Positions 1 to 8,543 of a DNA stretch of 64,000 nt are shown piece by piece. The notes under the pieces are model-generated. The model made no database searches, was not told the origin of the DNA, and was given only the letters and a program-made list of their open reading frames with translations. A program made the translations under genes and the position numbers. Origin of the DNA: Chitinophagales bacterium (lineage in GTDB: Bacteria; Bacteroidota; Bacteroidia; Chitinophagales; Chitinophagaceae); contig JAFLBJ010000001.1 in NCBI GenBank assembly GCA_017303415.1, positions 2,480,001 to 2,544,000 of the forward strand, given 5' to 3'. Numbering within the stretch: position 1 is the first letter of the stretch; every line of letters begins with the position of its first letter.

Positions 1-446
1 CTTCCGAGGTAATTGCGGCTGACCAGTATGACCCGGCAACCCAATTCCCTGATCAGATCAGTCACAAATTGCTTCTCATTCAGGGGCACCATCAACCCTC
101 CCGCCCCTTCGATAACCAGAGGTTTTGGTGTATTCATCCGGGTATGGTAAGCCTCACGGATCTTATCCAGAGAAATTTGAATACCCTCTTTTCGTGCGGA
201 AATATGGGGGGAGGCCGGAATACCCAGTTTATAGATTTCGGGGTGTACCCTATCCGGACCGTTGGTCAATACCGACTTTACCCATTCGGTATCCGTTCCC
301 TCTTCAAATCCTGCCTGGATCGGTTTCCAATAATCGGCACCGATGGCCTCTGCCACCAGGGCGGCCGCCACCGTTTTACCGATGCCGGTACCGGTTCCGG
401 TTATGAAAAAATGGGGATTCAGGGCAAGCTGTTTTTCGGTGCCCAA
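1..446 (-). CDS. bioD: Dethiobiotin synthase BioD (3' end cut by window edge)
   Basis: ATP-dependent carboxylase that closes the ureido ring of dethiobiotin from 7,8-diaminononanoate and CO2 in biotin synthesis. Reading the minus strand gives an N-terminal P-loop GTGTGIGKT, then a WKPIQAG segment and the IEGAGGLMVPLN segment typical of BioD. The C-terminal part lies beyond base 1. No ATG exists near the N-terminus. A TTG at 446 gives MGTEKQLALNPHFFITG, and a rare CTG at 422 would give MNPHFFITG, which fits the family better. A TATCTTTG box at 444-451 overlaps the TTG, so the start is unsettled. It lies 17 nt after rsmD in the same direction. Confidence 0.85.
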   Translation of the reverse strand, partial: MGTEKQLALNPHFFITGTGTGIGKTVAAALVAEAIGADYWKPIQAGFEEGTDTEWVKSVLTNGPDRVHPEIYKLGIPASPHISARKEGIQISLDKIREAYHTRMNTPKPLVIEGAGGLMVPLNEKQFVTDLIRELGCRVILVSRNYLG

Positions 447-451
447 AGATA
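444..451 (-). promoter_or_regulatory. Candidate -7 box for bioD (TATCTTTG)
   Basis: Minus-strand octamer matching the Bacteroidota -7 consensus TAnnTTTG. If used, transcription would start near 437, which favours a start codon downstream of 446, such as the CTG at 422. No clear -33 TTTG is seen at the right spacing. Confidence 0.35.
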
Positions 452-463
452 CGAAGCAAATGC

Positions 464-1009
464 CTAATCCCTGTCCTCGATAAATATCGAAAAAAGGGTT
501 GTTCCATAGTTTCGCTCAGCCTTGAACCAGGGGTGCTCCTTATAGCTGTTTCTGGGTGTATGTTCCAGAATGAACCAGCCTTTGGGTTGCAGTAATTTCT
601 TTTCAAAAACCCTGTCGGGCAACAGGTCTATTTCACCAAGGGCATAGGGAGGACCGGCAAAAATCAGATCAAACCGTTCCGCACATTGATCCATGTACTT
701 GAATACATCCATTCTAACCACTTTCAGGTTCGGTAACTTCAGTTCTGCCGCGGTTTTCTGAATGAAGGCAAACATTTTGGGATCTTTTTCCACCACGGTC
801 AACGAGGAAGCACCCCGGCTGGCCAACTCATAGCTGATACATCCGGTACCACCAAACAGATCGAGGGTACGAATGCCTTCCAGGTCAATATTGTTTTGGA
901 GAATGTTGAAAAGACCTTCGCGGGCTATATCCGTAGTGGGACGCGTATGAGGCATATTGGCGGGTGGCTGAATCCGCCTTCCTCCTAATGTTCCGGATAT
1001 GATACGCAT
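464..1009 (-). CDS. rsmD: 16S rRNA (guanine(966)-N(2))-methyltransferase RsmD
   Basis: SAM-dependent N2-methyltransferase acting on 16S rRNA G966 in the 30S subunit. The 181-aa protein has the family opening MRIISGTLGGRRI, the SAM-binding motif I LDLFGGTG (residues 49-56), the acidic VEKDP loop (73-77) and motif IV at 119-122. Motif IV reads GPPY instead of the usual D/N-PPY, because codon GGT stands where GAT is expected. This may affect catalysis. The length is normal for the family. The start overlaps the end of the upstream DUF3822 gene by 25 nt, and bioD follows, so the three genes probably form one transcript. Confidence 0.93.
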   Translation of the reverse strand: MRIISGTLGGRRIQPPANMPHTRPTTDIAREGLFNILQNNIDLEGIRTLDLFGGTGCISYELASRGASSLTVVEKDPKMFAFIQKTAAELKLPNLKVVRMDVFKYMDQCAERFDLIFAGPPYALGEIDLLPDRVFEKKLLQPKGWFILEHTPRNSYKEHPWFKAERNYGTTLFSIFIEDRD

Positions 1010-1821
1010 GCCGCCAATTTTGAAAGGGATAGAAAATAATGGGCCGGATGATCCTCAAATGCATTCGCCAGTCGCAATGGTTCCAGTTTTCCCGGGAATG
1101 TGATCTGCGCAAAATACAAACGCATTTCGTGAAACAGGGAGGATCCCTCATCTACAAATCCACTTACTTCAACAGGCAGTGTATCACGCGACAGACCAAA
1201 GGATTCAGCCAGTTGAACAAGCCGATAGAGGACATCTGCCGGAGAAGCATAGGGGAAAATAGATAACAGCTCAGGTTGTCCGTCGCGAAATAAGGAAACT
1301 GCAAAATCTCCCGGACGTATATCCACATTCAGAAATGAGCCGGAATCAGGCACTCCATTTTTTAAGAAAACAGCAAACTGATGCCAGTATTGGTGTCTTA
1401 AATATTGGCGTGTAACAGCGATATTAAGCGATTTGGGCAGTCCATAAACGGCTTGAAGGGAATGAGAAGGCAAATGATCGGAACGAAGGATCTGGCCTGG
1501 GATATCCGCTCCGGCAGATTGAAGAAACAGCCCTTCTTCCTGAAACTGGTAGAGGGTGGAAGGAACCAGAACACAAGACGGGAACCGATAGGAAATGGCT
1601 ACCTGGCTAAATGGGCCTTCATACTCGGGAAAGGCCTTCAATAATCCGGGAAGCAGGGAACCCTCTTGATTATCGCCTGTAACATACGTGTACCGATACA
1701 TGGTTCTCGATCGGGTTTCGATCAAACCAAGTCCAATCCCCTCCGGGCTGAACTCAGCCAGCAGTACCGAACCCGGGGCTTCATACCCCTCCATACTTCC
1801 TATATCAAATGTCAATTTCAA
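985..1821 (-). CDS. DUF3822 family protein
   Basis: Protein of unknown function restricted, as far as I know, to Bacteroidota and often found beside rsmD, as here. It probably has a split actin-like or RNase H-like fold, but no catalytic motif is evident. I chose the in-frame TTG at 1821 (MKLTFDIGSMEGYEAPG, 278 aa) because a TATCTTTG -7 box lies just upstream at 1842-1849. The longer ATG start at 1929 would overlap the divergent MATE gene by 19 nt and place the promoter inside the coding region. An ATG at 1794 is a third option. The 3' end overlaps rsmD by 25 nt, which suggests translational coupling. Confidence 0.8.
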   Translation of the reverse strand: MKLTFDIGSMEGYEAPGSVLLAEFSPEGIGLGLIETRSRTMYRYTYVTGDNQEGSLLPGLLKAFPEYEGPFSQVAISYRFPSCVLVPSTLYQFQEEGLFLQSAGADIPGQILRSDHLPSHSLQAVYGLPKSLNIAVTRQYLRHQYWHQFAVFLKNGVPDSGSFLNVDIRPGDFAVSLFRDGQPELLSIFPYASPADVLYRLVQLAESFGLSRDTLPVEVSGFVDEGSSLFHEMRLYFAQITFPGKLEPLRLANAFEDHPAHYFLSLSKLAACVSYPEH

Positions 1822-1841
1822 GCCGTTTCGTTGAATCGCGA

Positions 1842-1849
1842 CAAAGATA
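1842..1849 (-). promoter_or_regulatory. Candidate -7 box for DUF3822-rsmD-bioD (TATCTTTG)
   Basis: A perfect TAnnTTTG match on the minus strand, 20 nt upstream of the TTG start proposed at 1821. It lies inside the longer ORF that begins at 1929, which argues for the shorter protein. Confidence 0.45.
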
Positions 1850-1910
1850 GAGGCTTCCACCTTAATATTTGTTTCTCCGCCAAGTCCTTTTTCGTAGCTT
1901 GCGCCATCCA

Positions 1911-3266
1911 ATGAGTGCAGCACCTCCATCCCTGCAAGTAGAGATCAGTTATCGGCAGATCATTCGCATTGCTTTGCCGATCAGCCTGGCCATGCTGGTA
2001 CCCCAATTGAACTTTATCACCAATAATATTTTCTTAGGTCATCATAGCCCCACTTCGCTGGCCCTGGCCGCTATTACCGGTGTTTATTATCTCATTTTTG
2101 CCGCTATCGGTTATGGACTGAACAATGGACTTCAGGCATTGATCGCCAGAAGAGCCGGAGAGAACCGTCCTGAAGAAATCGGCCGTATTTTTCACCAGGG
2201 CATATTGGTGGCCATGGGCATAGCCGCAATCGGGATCTTGCTTACCTGGTTCATTACTCCGGTGGTGCTCAGGTCGGTTATTCGTGACCAGTCAACCGTA
2301 GCAGATTACACCCACTTTTTACGCATCCGGATCTGGGGTCTCCCCTTTTTGTATATCTATCAATTGCGCAATGCCTTATTGGTGGGGACCAATCAAAGTA
2401 AATACCTGATCATTGGCACGTTGGCAGAGACAGTGACCAATATCCTGCTGGACTATCTCCTGATATTTGGTAAATGGGGATTCCCTGAACTGGGTTTCAA
2501 TGGAGCGGCAGTAGCATCGGTGATCGCCGAATTCACCGGTATGTTTGTGATCTACCTGGTGATCCGAAAGAAAGGAATCAGTCAACGCTTCGGGTTGTTT
2601 AAAAAATTTGGTATGGATACGGTCCGCCTGAAACAGGTCCTTTCCATGTCGGCACCCCTTATTTTTCAACACGCCATCAGCATCATGAGCTGGTGGTTCT
2701 TCTACCTCCTGATAGAAAGAAATACCAATCAGATGGATCTGGGTATTTCAAATACCATGCGTAACCTCTTTGGGTTGTTCGGAGTTGTGTCCTGGGCCTT
2801 TGCCGCTACCAGTAACGCCATGGTGAGTAATATCATTGGGCAGGGTAAAAAAGATCAGGTAATCTCATTGATCAACCGGATCATTCACCTTAGTTCAGGC
2901 TTTGCCTTATTTGTATTCGTATTGCTCAATCTTTTTCCGATTACCTTCATCAGTATGTTTGGCCAGGATACCCGCTTTGCCGCGGAATCGATCCCTGTCA
3001 TCCGGGTAGTTTCAACAGCCATGCTCCTTATGTCCATCGGTACGGTATGGCTAAATGCAGTTACGGCTACCGGAAATTCAAGGATCACCTTTTTGATCGA
3101 ATTCGTGGCTATCGTTCTTTATTGCACCTATGTTTACCTGGTGATGGAAGTCTACCAGCTTTCACTCAGCATTGGCTGGATGAGTGAATGGTTGTATTGG
3201 ACCAGCTTGTTCACCCTGTCTTTCTTTTACATCCGAAGTGGCAAGTGGAAATCAAAAAAGCTGTAA
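1911..3266 (+). CDS. MATE family efflux transporter
   Basis: Inner-membrane exporter of the multidrug and toxic compound extrusion family, driving drug or metabolite efflux with Na+ or H+. The protein is about 451 aa and is dominated by hydrophobic helices. Its two-fold architecture starts with IIRIALPISLAMLVPQLNF and includes the conserved N-terminal stretch NNIFLG and ALAAITG. The best start is the ATG at 1911 (MSAAPPSLQVEISYRQ). A start at 1869 would add 14 residues that look non-coding. It is divergent from DUF3822, and the LytS-type kinase follows after 9 nt, so it may be read with it. The substrate cannot be told. Confidence 0.92.
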   Translation: MSAAPPSLQVEISYRQIIRIALPISLAMLVPQLNFITNNIFLGHHSPTSLALAAITGVYYLIFAAIGYGLNNGLQALIARRAGENRPEEIGRIFHQGILVAMGIAAIGILLTWFITPVVLRSVIRDQSTVADYTHFLRIRIWGLPFLYIYQLRNALLVGTNQSKYLIIGTLAETVTNILLDYLLIFGKWGFPELGFNGAAVASVIAEFTGMFVIYLVIRKKGISQRFGLFKKFGMDTVRLKQVLSMSAPLIFQHAISIMSWWFFYLLIERNTNQMDLGISNTMRNLFGLFGVVSWAFAATSNAMVSNIIGQGKKDQVISLINRIIHLSSGFALFVFVLLNLFPITFISMFGQDTRFAAESIPVIRVVSTAMLLMSIGTVWLNAVTATGNSRITFLIEFVAIVLYCTYVYLVMEVYQLSLSIGWMSEWLYWTSLFTLSFFYIRSGKWKSKKL

Positions 3267-3275
3267 TTTGATGGC

Positions 3276-4355
3276 ATGACGGGCCCTTCCAAAATATCCA
3301 TTGCCCTGCATACGGCATTGCTTTTACTTTTCCTGGGTTTACCATTGGTTTTCCTTTCGGGTTTAGGTTTTCCAACCGACTGGGGTACTTTTTTTAGCCA
3401 AAAACATTATTGGATCTTTATTGGAATATTCCTTTTCATATTCTACTTCCATACTTATTTCCTTGTTCCCCGATTACTTTTTAGGCAACATTATTTACTG
3501 TATGGGGTTCTCCTTGTCGTCATGCTCATCGGGATTATTTTATATAAACCCTTTGATCAGTTGTTACAACCTGTTATGCCTCCCATGTTTCAGGCAGAGC
3601 CTACCGGTGAAGGTTTTCCTGAATTACCGGCAAGAATAAAAGGAATGCCCAAGCCCCAGGAAAACAAATTTGATATTTTTAGTGTCTTTCTGTTTTTCGT
3701 TATTATCCTCGTGGGTGTGGCCCTGATGCAGATCGAACGGATCAAACAGGCCAGACTTGATGCCGAAAAATCAGAATCTGAAAGGATAAGGGCTGAACTC
3801 TCCTCACTTAAGGCACAGATCCATCCTCATTTTCTTTTTAATACGTTGAATAATATCTACAGCCTGGCGGTTTCCCAAAGTGCTCATACACCGGATGCCA
3901 TCATGCGTTTATCCAACATCATGCGGTATCATACCGATGAGGTACAACAGGAATTTGTTGAACTTGAGCAGGAACTTCGTTGCATCCGTGATTACATCAG
4001 TTTACAGGAGCTTCGGCTGGGGAGCAAAACCACCCTCGTATTTGAAGTGGAAGGGGATACGGGTTCACTTAAGATCGCCCCACTACTCCTGCTGCCCTTT
4101 ATTGAAAATGTTTTCAAATACGGGATCAGTTCTCATGAACCATCCAGCCTGAATATAAAGATTAGGATACAAGGCAGTCAGTTGGACCTTATTACTGAAA
4201 ACCGTAAGTTTCAATCTTCAACGCAACCAGAGCGTGAAGGTATAGGGATCAGGAATACTGCCGAACGACTCAGACATTTATATCCGGACCGACATCAATT
4301 GAATTTTCTGGAAACGAATACCCACTACTCCCTTTATTTAACCATTCAATTATAA
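3276..4355 (+). CDS. LytS/YehU-type sensor histidine kinase
   Basis: Membrane sensor kinase that autophosphorylates and passes phosphate to the LytTR regulator encoded next. The 359-aa protein has about four transmembrane helices (residues near 10-30, 45-65, 73-92 and 133-151), a charged coiled segment (152-178), and the His_kinase domain with the motif QIHPHFLFNTLNNI. The phospho-acceptor is probably H183. The C-terminal ATP-binding N-box is PFIENVFKYGIS. No extracellular ligand domain is apparent. It sits between a MATE exporter and its regulator, 7 nt before the latter. Its signal is unknown. Confidence 0.92.
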   Translation: MTGPSKISIALHTALLLLFLGLPLVFLSGLGFPTDWGTFFSQKHYWIFIGIFLFIFYFHTYFLVPRLLFRQHYLLYGVLLVVMLIGIILYKPFDQLLQPVMPPMFQAEPTGEGFPELPARIKGMPKPQENKFDIFSVFLFFVIILVGVALMQIERIKQARLDAEKSESERIRAELSSLKAQIHPHFLFNTLNNIYSLAVSQSAHTPDAIMRLSNIMRYHTDEVQQEFVELEQELRCIRDYISLQELRLGSKTTLVFEVEGDTGSLKIAPLLLLPFIENVFKYGISSHEPSSLNIKIRIQGSQLDLITENRKFQSSTQPEREGIGIRNTAERLRHLYPDRHQLNFLETNTHYSLYLTIQL

Positions 4356-4362
4356 GAACCTT

Positions 4363-5064
4363 TTGACAACACTCTCTTGCATAACAATCGATGATGAACC
4401 GCTGGGACTTAGCCTCCTCAAGCAATATATTGGCAAGATCCCTTCGCTGAAATTGATCGGTCAGTTTGATGATGCGGTGGCAGGAGCTGAATTTTTGAAG
4501 AAGAATGAAGTAGACCTTTTGTTTATTGACATCAATATGCCCGATATCACAGGCATTGATCTGGTCAGGGCCCTGGAACGGAAACCAATGACCATTTTTG
4601 TCACAGCCTTTCGCAAATTTGCATTTGAAGGATTTGAACTGGATGCTATTGACTACCTGTTAAAACCGGTGGATTTTGAACGGTTTGAAAAAGCCGTGCG
4701 AAAAGCCATCGAGTTTCGTGCCCTACGTAAAGCGCCACAGGAAGGCGCCCAGGATGCACTGTTTGTCCGATCAGAATATAAACTCGTCCGCATCCCCTTT
4801 GGAGAGATCCTCTATATAGAAGCCTTGAAAGATTATCTACGGATCCACCGGTTAAATGACAAACCCGTGATGACCCTGATGACGATCAAGGCCCTGGCCG
4901 AAAAATTACCGGAGAACAAGTTTATCCGAATCCATCGGAGTTATATCGTCTCCGTCAATCAGATCCATTCCATTTCCAACCGAAAGATCAGGCTTCCTCA
5001 ACAATTGGAGTTGCCCATTGGAGATAGTTACCTCGAGGCTGTTCAAGCCCTGGTAAAATCATAA
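4363..5064 (+). CDS. LytTR family response regulator
   Basis: DNA-binding response regulator partnered with the preceding kinase. The 233-aa protein has an N-terminal receiver domain with the acidic pair D10/D11, phospho-acceptor D56 in LFIDINMPD and the conserved lysine in DYLLKPVDF near 103. The C-terminal LytTR domain (about 130-230) includes LVRIPFGEILYIEALKDYLRIH and FIRIHRSYIV. The start is TTG at 4363, since no ATG or GTG lies closer to the receiver domain. Translational coupling with the kinase is likely given the 7-nt gap. The target genes are not shown by the sequence, but the upstream MATE gene is a reasonable guess. Confidence 0.92.
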   Translation: MTTLSCITIDDEPLGLSLLKQYIGKIPSLKLIGQFDDAVAGAEFLKKNEVDLLFIDINMPDITGIDLVRALERKPMTIFVTAFRKFAFEGFELDAIDYLLKPVDFERFEKAVRKAIEFRALRKAPQEGAQDALFVRSEYKLVRIPFGEILYIEALKDYLRIHRLNDKPVMTLMTIKALAEKLPENKFIRIHRSYIVSVNQIHSISNRKIRLPQQLELPIGDSYLEAVQALVKS

Positions 5065-5226
5065 TTGGATTCCCGATTCTTAACTTGTCGATAAAAAAAT
5101 CCTCTTTGTCTATTCTTTTTTCTTCTTAACTAAACCTTGTCCCTCTTTCCCCTTCCTACACCTTTAATTGCAGTCAGAAGCAAACAAGAGCACACAGACC
5201 TTAGATTTCAGCAGTAGTATTAGATC

Positions 5227-5248
5227 GGTCCCTGTGTCCACAGGGACC
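5227..5248. terminator. Perfect 10-bp hairpin between convergent genes
   Basis: GGTCCCTGTG and CACAGGGACC flank a 2-nt loop between the LytTR gene (ending 5064) and the TPR gene (ending 5273 on the other strand). The run CCTTTTA follows on the plus strand. It could act as a shared terminator, but U-runs are weak on both sides. Confidence 0.5.
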
Positions 5249-5272
5249 CCTTTTATGCAGATCAGGGAAAAA

Positions 5273-6028
5273 TCATTTACTCCATTTCTCCAGTAGTTTC
5301 TTTCCTTCTTCTTTGATCCCTTTGTCATCTTCGGTTTTCTCCGGGATCGAAGGAAGTGCTTTGAGCAGGGCAATGGCCTTATCGTTTTGTTTGTTGCGGT
5401 GATAGGCTTTTGCCATTTCGAGATTATTCAAGGCAAAATTGGGTTCCAGTTTCATAGCCTTTTCATAGGCGGCGATAGCATCATTGAGCGATGATTTAGG
5501 AAGACCTCCATAGAAAATCTTAAGTGCCGCTTTCTCCACTGCATTGAGATTGCTCACCTCATAATGCCATTTCCCCACTACATGCCAGGCACGTCCATGA
5601 TTGGGATTTAGCGTAACGGCCTTATCTGCATTGTCTTTTATCGCCTTTACGGCTTTTACTTTTTCATTTCCACTTTCGGTCATAGCAAACCGTCCCATGG
5701 CCACGGACAGGGCGTAATACCCATCTGCTTTATTGGGATCTACCTTGATGGCCGTTTCGGCGAAAATCTTTCCCGCCTTATAATAATCCAGTTGTTTTTC
5801 TTTGGTCGCCTGGCGACGCCCGATTCGGCTACATAGTTCACTGCATTTCCATAATGCATAGTAGTTCCGGTGATCAAGCTTGAGTACCTGTTTGAATTTC
5901 TCATAGGCCTGTGCTTCCTTCAGGGACGCCTCCAATTGATCGGCCTCCTTGATCAGGGTGGCTGCATCCTGTGCCGTACAGATCAGGGAAGAAAGGACTA
6001 AGAAAATGATTGCGAGTGGTTTGGCCAT
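5273..6028 (-). CDS. Secreted/periplasmic TPR protein
   Basis: The signal peptide MAKPLAIIFLVLSSLICTAQ is followed by about 230 residues of helix pairs resembling tetratricopeptide repeats. Examples are AYEKFKQVLKLDHRNYYALWK, ADGYYALSVAMGRFA, GRAWHVVGKWHYEV and AIAAYEKAMKLEPNFALNNLEMAKAYHR. The layout resembles the regulator of microtubule dynamics (RMD) family found in both eukaryotes and Bacteroidota. Its partner is unknown. The ATG at 6028 lies 2 nt after the folB stop. An upstream TTG at 6034 would overlap folB by 4 nt. It is co-oriented with trxB and folB. Confidence 0.85.
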   Translation of the reverse strand: MAKPLAIIFLVLSSLICTAQDAATLIKEADQLEASLKEAQAYEKFKQVLKLDHRNYYALWKCSELCSRIGRRQATKEKQLDYYKAGKIFAETAIKVDPNKADGYYALSVAMGRFAMTESGNEKVKAVKAIKDNADKAVTLNPNHGRAWHVVGKWHYEVSNLNAVEKAALKIFYGGLPKSSLNDAIAAYEKAMKLEPNFALNNLEMAKAYHRNKQNDKAIALLKALPSIPEKTEDDKGIKEEGKKLLEKWSK

Positions 6029-6030
6029 AC

Positions 6031-6396
6031 TCAAAAGGTCTCGTGACAGGTTACAGAAACAGTGCCAAAATACCCCTCAATTGGGGGTGTTACCTTGGTC
6101 AGCTTTACTTTAATTTCATTTAACTGCTTGTATTTCAGGTTCAGCGCGGAAACGATACGCGCACTGACCGTTTCGAGGAGATCTTCGGGTTGGTCCATAA
6201 TGGCCTTTACCACCCCATATACCTCTACATAATCAACGGTCTGTTGAATATCCTTTATGAATTTTCCTTGTGGGGCGTTCATCCATAGAAGTATATCCAC
6301 ACTAAATATATTCCCACTTATCTTTTCATTGGGATATAAACCGTGAAAAGCCTCGTACTCAAAGTTCAGTTCAATGGTAAATCGTTGTGTGGACAT
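6031..6396 (-). CDS. folB: Dihydroneopterin aldolase FolB
   Basis: Cytoplasmic enzyme of folate synthesis converting 7,8-dihydroneopterin to 6-hydroxymethyl-dihydropterin and glycolaldehyde. The 121-aa protein matches the family length and motifs: FEYEAFHGLYPNEK near the N-terminus (catalytic/binding Tyr and Glu region), TVDYVEVYGVVKAIM, LLETVSARIV with the pterin-binding Glu, and the C-terminal VKLTKVTPPI segment holding the conserved catalytic Lys. It lies 90 nt after trxB in the same direction, with the TPR gene immediately after. No other folate gene is nearby. Confidence 0.9.
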   Translation of the reverse strand: MSTQRFTIELNFEYEAFHGLYPNEKISGNIFSVDILLWMNAPQGKFIKDIQQTVDYVEVYGVVKAIMDQPEDLLETVSARIVSALNLKYKQLNEIKVKLTKVTPPIEGYFGTVSVTCHETF

Positions 6397-6486
6397 TGGG
6401 TTTGTTTTGATTTAACCGTCAGGACGCCCATTCGCCAGGTGACGCATAGGATATTTTTTATCAGTAAACCTGAAGGGCAAATGTAG

Positions 6487-7440
6487 TTAAAGTCCTTTGG
6501 CGCTCAAATACCGTTCCGCATCCAGGGCCGCCATACAGCCGCTTCCGGCGGCAGTCACCGCTTGCCGATAGATCTTATCCTGTACATCGCCGGCCGCAAA
6601 TACTCCTTCCACATTTGTTTTGGATGTACCCGGAATTGTTTTAATATATCCCGCTTCATCCATATCGATCCACTCTTTAAAAATATCCGAATTGGGTTGG
6701 TGACCGATCGCTACAAAAAACCCGTTCACCGGAACTTCCGTTTTCTCTCCGGTCTTATTGTTTTTGATCCGCACGGCAGATACCGTCTTTTCACCAATAA
6801 CTTCATCTGTTTCAGAATTCCAGTAGATCTTGATATTTGGCGTATTCTTTACGCGGTCCTGCATCACTTTACTTGCCCGCATTTCATCCCGGCGAACGAT
6901 CATGTGCACCGTGGTGCAAAGCTTACTCAGGTAAAGGGCCTCTTCGGCGGCGGTATCCCCTGCCCCAACGATGGCAACTTCCTTTCCGCGGAAGAAAAAG
7001 CCATCACAAACGGCACAGGCACTTACTCCAAATCCATTCAGCCGTTGTTCGCTTTCCAGACCCAGCCATTTGGCAGATGCTCCGGTAGCGATAATAACGG
7101 CATCGGCCTCGATCAGTTTTTCCTCATCGATCCAGACTTTATATGGCATGGAGGAGAAATCCACTTTGGTGGCCAGGCCATACCGGATATCGGCGCCCAT
7201 ACGCGCCGCCTGTTTTTCAAAATCGATCATCATTTCCGGGCCCTGAACCCCATCGGCATAGCCAGGGTAATTCTCCACTTCGGTAGTTATGGTTAACTGC
7301 CCTCCGGGTTGTATACCCTGGTAAAGCACCGGTTTCATATTGGCCCTTGCGGCGTAGATGGCGGCTGTATAACCTGCCGGTCCTGAACCGATGATCAGGC
7401 AATGTACATGTTCTGTTTGATTATTATCCATGCTATTCAT
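6487..7440 (-). CDS. trxB: Thioredoxin-disulfide reductase TrxB
   Basis: Flavoenzyme that reduces thioredoxin with NADPH. The 317-aa low-molecular-weight form has the FAD-binding GSGPAGYTAAIYAARA (residues 18-33), the redox-active C142-A-V-C145-D motif, the NADPH-binding GAGDTAAEEA and the C-terminal FAD motif GVFAAGDVQD. All catalytic features are present. MNSMDNNQTE precedes the core, and the inner ATG (MDNNQ) is an equally good start. It is the first gene of a possible trxB-folB-TPR transcript. Confidence 0.97.
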   Translation of the reverse strand: MNSMDNNQTEHVHCLIIGSGPAGYTAAIYAARANMKPVLYQGIQPGGQLTITTEVENYPGYADGVQGPEMMIDFEKQAARMGADIRYGLATKVDFSSMPYKVWIDEEKLIEADAVIIATGASAKWLGLESEQRLNGFGVSACAVCDGFFFRGKEVAIVGAGDTAAEEALYLSKLCTTVHMIVRRDEMRASKVMQDRVKNTPNIKIYWNSETDEVIGEKTVSAVRIKNNKTGEKTEVPVNGFFVAIGHQPNSDIFKEWIDMDEAGYIKTIPGTSKTNVEGVFAAGDVQDKIYRQAVTAAGSGCMAALDAERYLSAKGL

Positions 7441-7516
7441 TCATTAAGGTGGACAAAATTAGGTTGATTCCGGCAACAAACCTGTGACGGATGACACGGT
7501 GTTAATCCAATGTTGG

Positions 7517-8401
7517 TTACTGGGGTATGATCAGGCTCCTGAACTGACAAGCATACCCTCCAAAATATCCCAGCGCCCCGTTATCTATATTTCCGAGGAT
7601 GCGGGTGGGGGTTGAAAAAGGGTTTCCAATGGAGGCATAACTAAATTCCATGGTTCGCCAAAAATCGTAGGTAGCCTTATCAATATTGCAGAGTTTCAGG
7701 GTGATGGTATCGCCTCTGCGAAAGAAATTATAACCATCTTCGATCTCTTCATTTCTGTTCACCCCTCTTTCCACTTCAATCTCATAAGACGCTCCATCGA
7801 TGACCTGGTCATCGAATACAGAGGTGATTCCGGGATAAAAAGGTTCGCTGTTTCTTTTGGTAAAATACCGGATATAATCTCCCAGTCCTGCACGGTCACG
7901 GGCCCTGACAACCAGGGATACCTGATCGGGTTCGTTTCCGGCCGGCGCGGGTCGCCAAAAAAGCGAATCTATCTGCCGGGTGGTGGCGGGTATCCGTGTT
8001 TGCGAGCGGTATTGACGGCCCTGCCAGGTAATGAGTAAAGTATAATCCTTTTCCAACTCACCAAGAAAGGCTGTTGCCAGGTTATTCGAATCAATGGAGT
8101 AATAATACAAAGTATTGCCATTCCCCAGATCAAGGCTGTATTCTTTGAGTGTATGGGTACGTGTGCCATTGGAAACGGCAACAACAGCATCCCGTACAAA
8201 ACTATTGGAAAGAATAGAAGCATCTATCTGGGAGAAATATCCCAGGCTTTTGGAAAGGACGACCACGGGCGCTCTGTCATTCTCAATTGTTGCATCCACC
8301 ACCAATTTTCCCGAGGCGTCATCGAGATCAATGGAGACCCCCTTTTCACAGGATAACAGGAAGAGGGTAACAGGAATCCAGAAGAAGAATTTCATTTTCA
8401 T
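7517..8401 (-). CDS. DUF4249-type outer-membrane-associated lipoprotein
   Basis: The 294-aa protein starts at ATG 8401 (MKMKFFFWIPVTLFLLSC) with a lipobox Cys, so it is exported and lipidated. The mature part is β-rich: LVVDATIENDRAPVVVLSKSLGYFS, TYDFWRTMEFSYASIGNPFSTPTRILGNI and a C-terminal GALGYFGGYACQF. The last two match what I remember of DUF4249 proteins, which usually accompany TonB receptors in Bacteroidota. Here no receptor is adjacent; the nearest is at 25-27 kb. A TATCTTTA near-consensus -7 box lies at 8438-8445. Its function is unknown. Confidence 0.8.
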   Translation of the reverse strand: MKMKFFFWIPVTLFLLSCEKGVSIDLDDASGKLVVDATIENDRAPVVVLSKSLGYFSQIDASILSNSFVRDAVVAVSNGTRTHTLKEYSLDLGNGNTLYYYSIDSNNLATAFLGELEKDYTLLITWQGRQYRSQTRIPATTRQIDSLFWRPAPAGNEPDQVSLVVRARDRAGLGDYIRYFTKRNSEPFYPGITSVFDDQVIDGASYEIEVERGVNRNEEIEDGYNFFRRGDTITLKLCNIDKATYDFWRTMEFSYASIGNPFSTPTRILGNIDNGALGYFGGYACQFRSLIIPQ

Positions 8402-8452
8402 TTCGAGGGTATATGGTATGGCACCCGCCAATTTGGATATTAAAGATAAATT

Positions 8453-8485
8453 AAAAAAAAGCAGCTCCGAAAACGGAACTGCTTT
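8453..8485 (-). terminator. Rho-independent terminator of rpoD
   Basis: AAAGCAGTTCCG and CGGAGCTGCTTT form a near-perfect 12-bp stem with a 4-nt loop on the minus strand, followed by eight T. It lies about 60 nt after the rpoD stop. The -7 region of the next gene follows directly. Confidence 0.85.
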
Positions 8486-8543
8486 AACCCATCAATTTGC
8501 TTATCGTTGATCCCACGCCTGAGCGGGGATTGAACGCTGTCTT

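Noticed and set aside
5164-5373. Short minus-strand frame after the TPR gene
   Set aside because: A shadow across the TPR C-terminus and the hairpin region.
6562-7296. Long open frame on the plus strand opposite trxB
   Set aside because: Antisense to trxB, with no recognisable domain.
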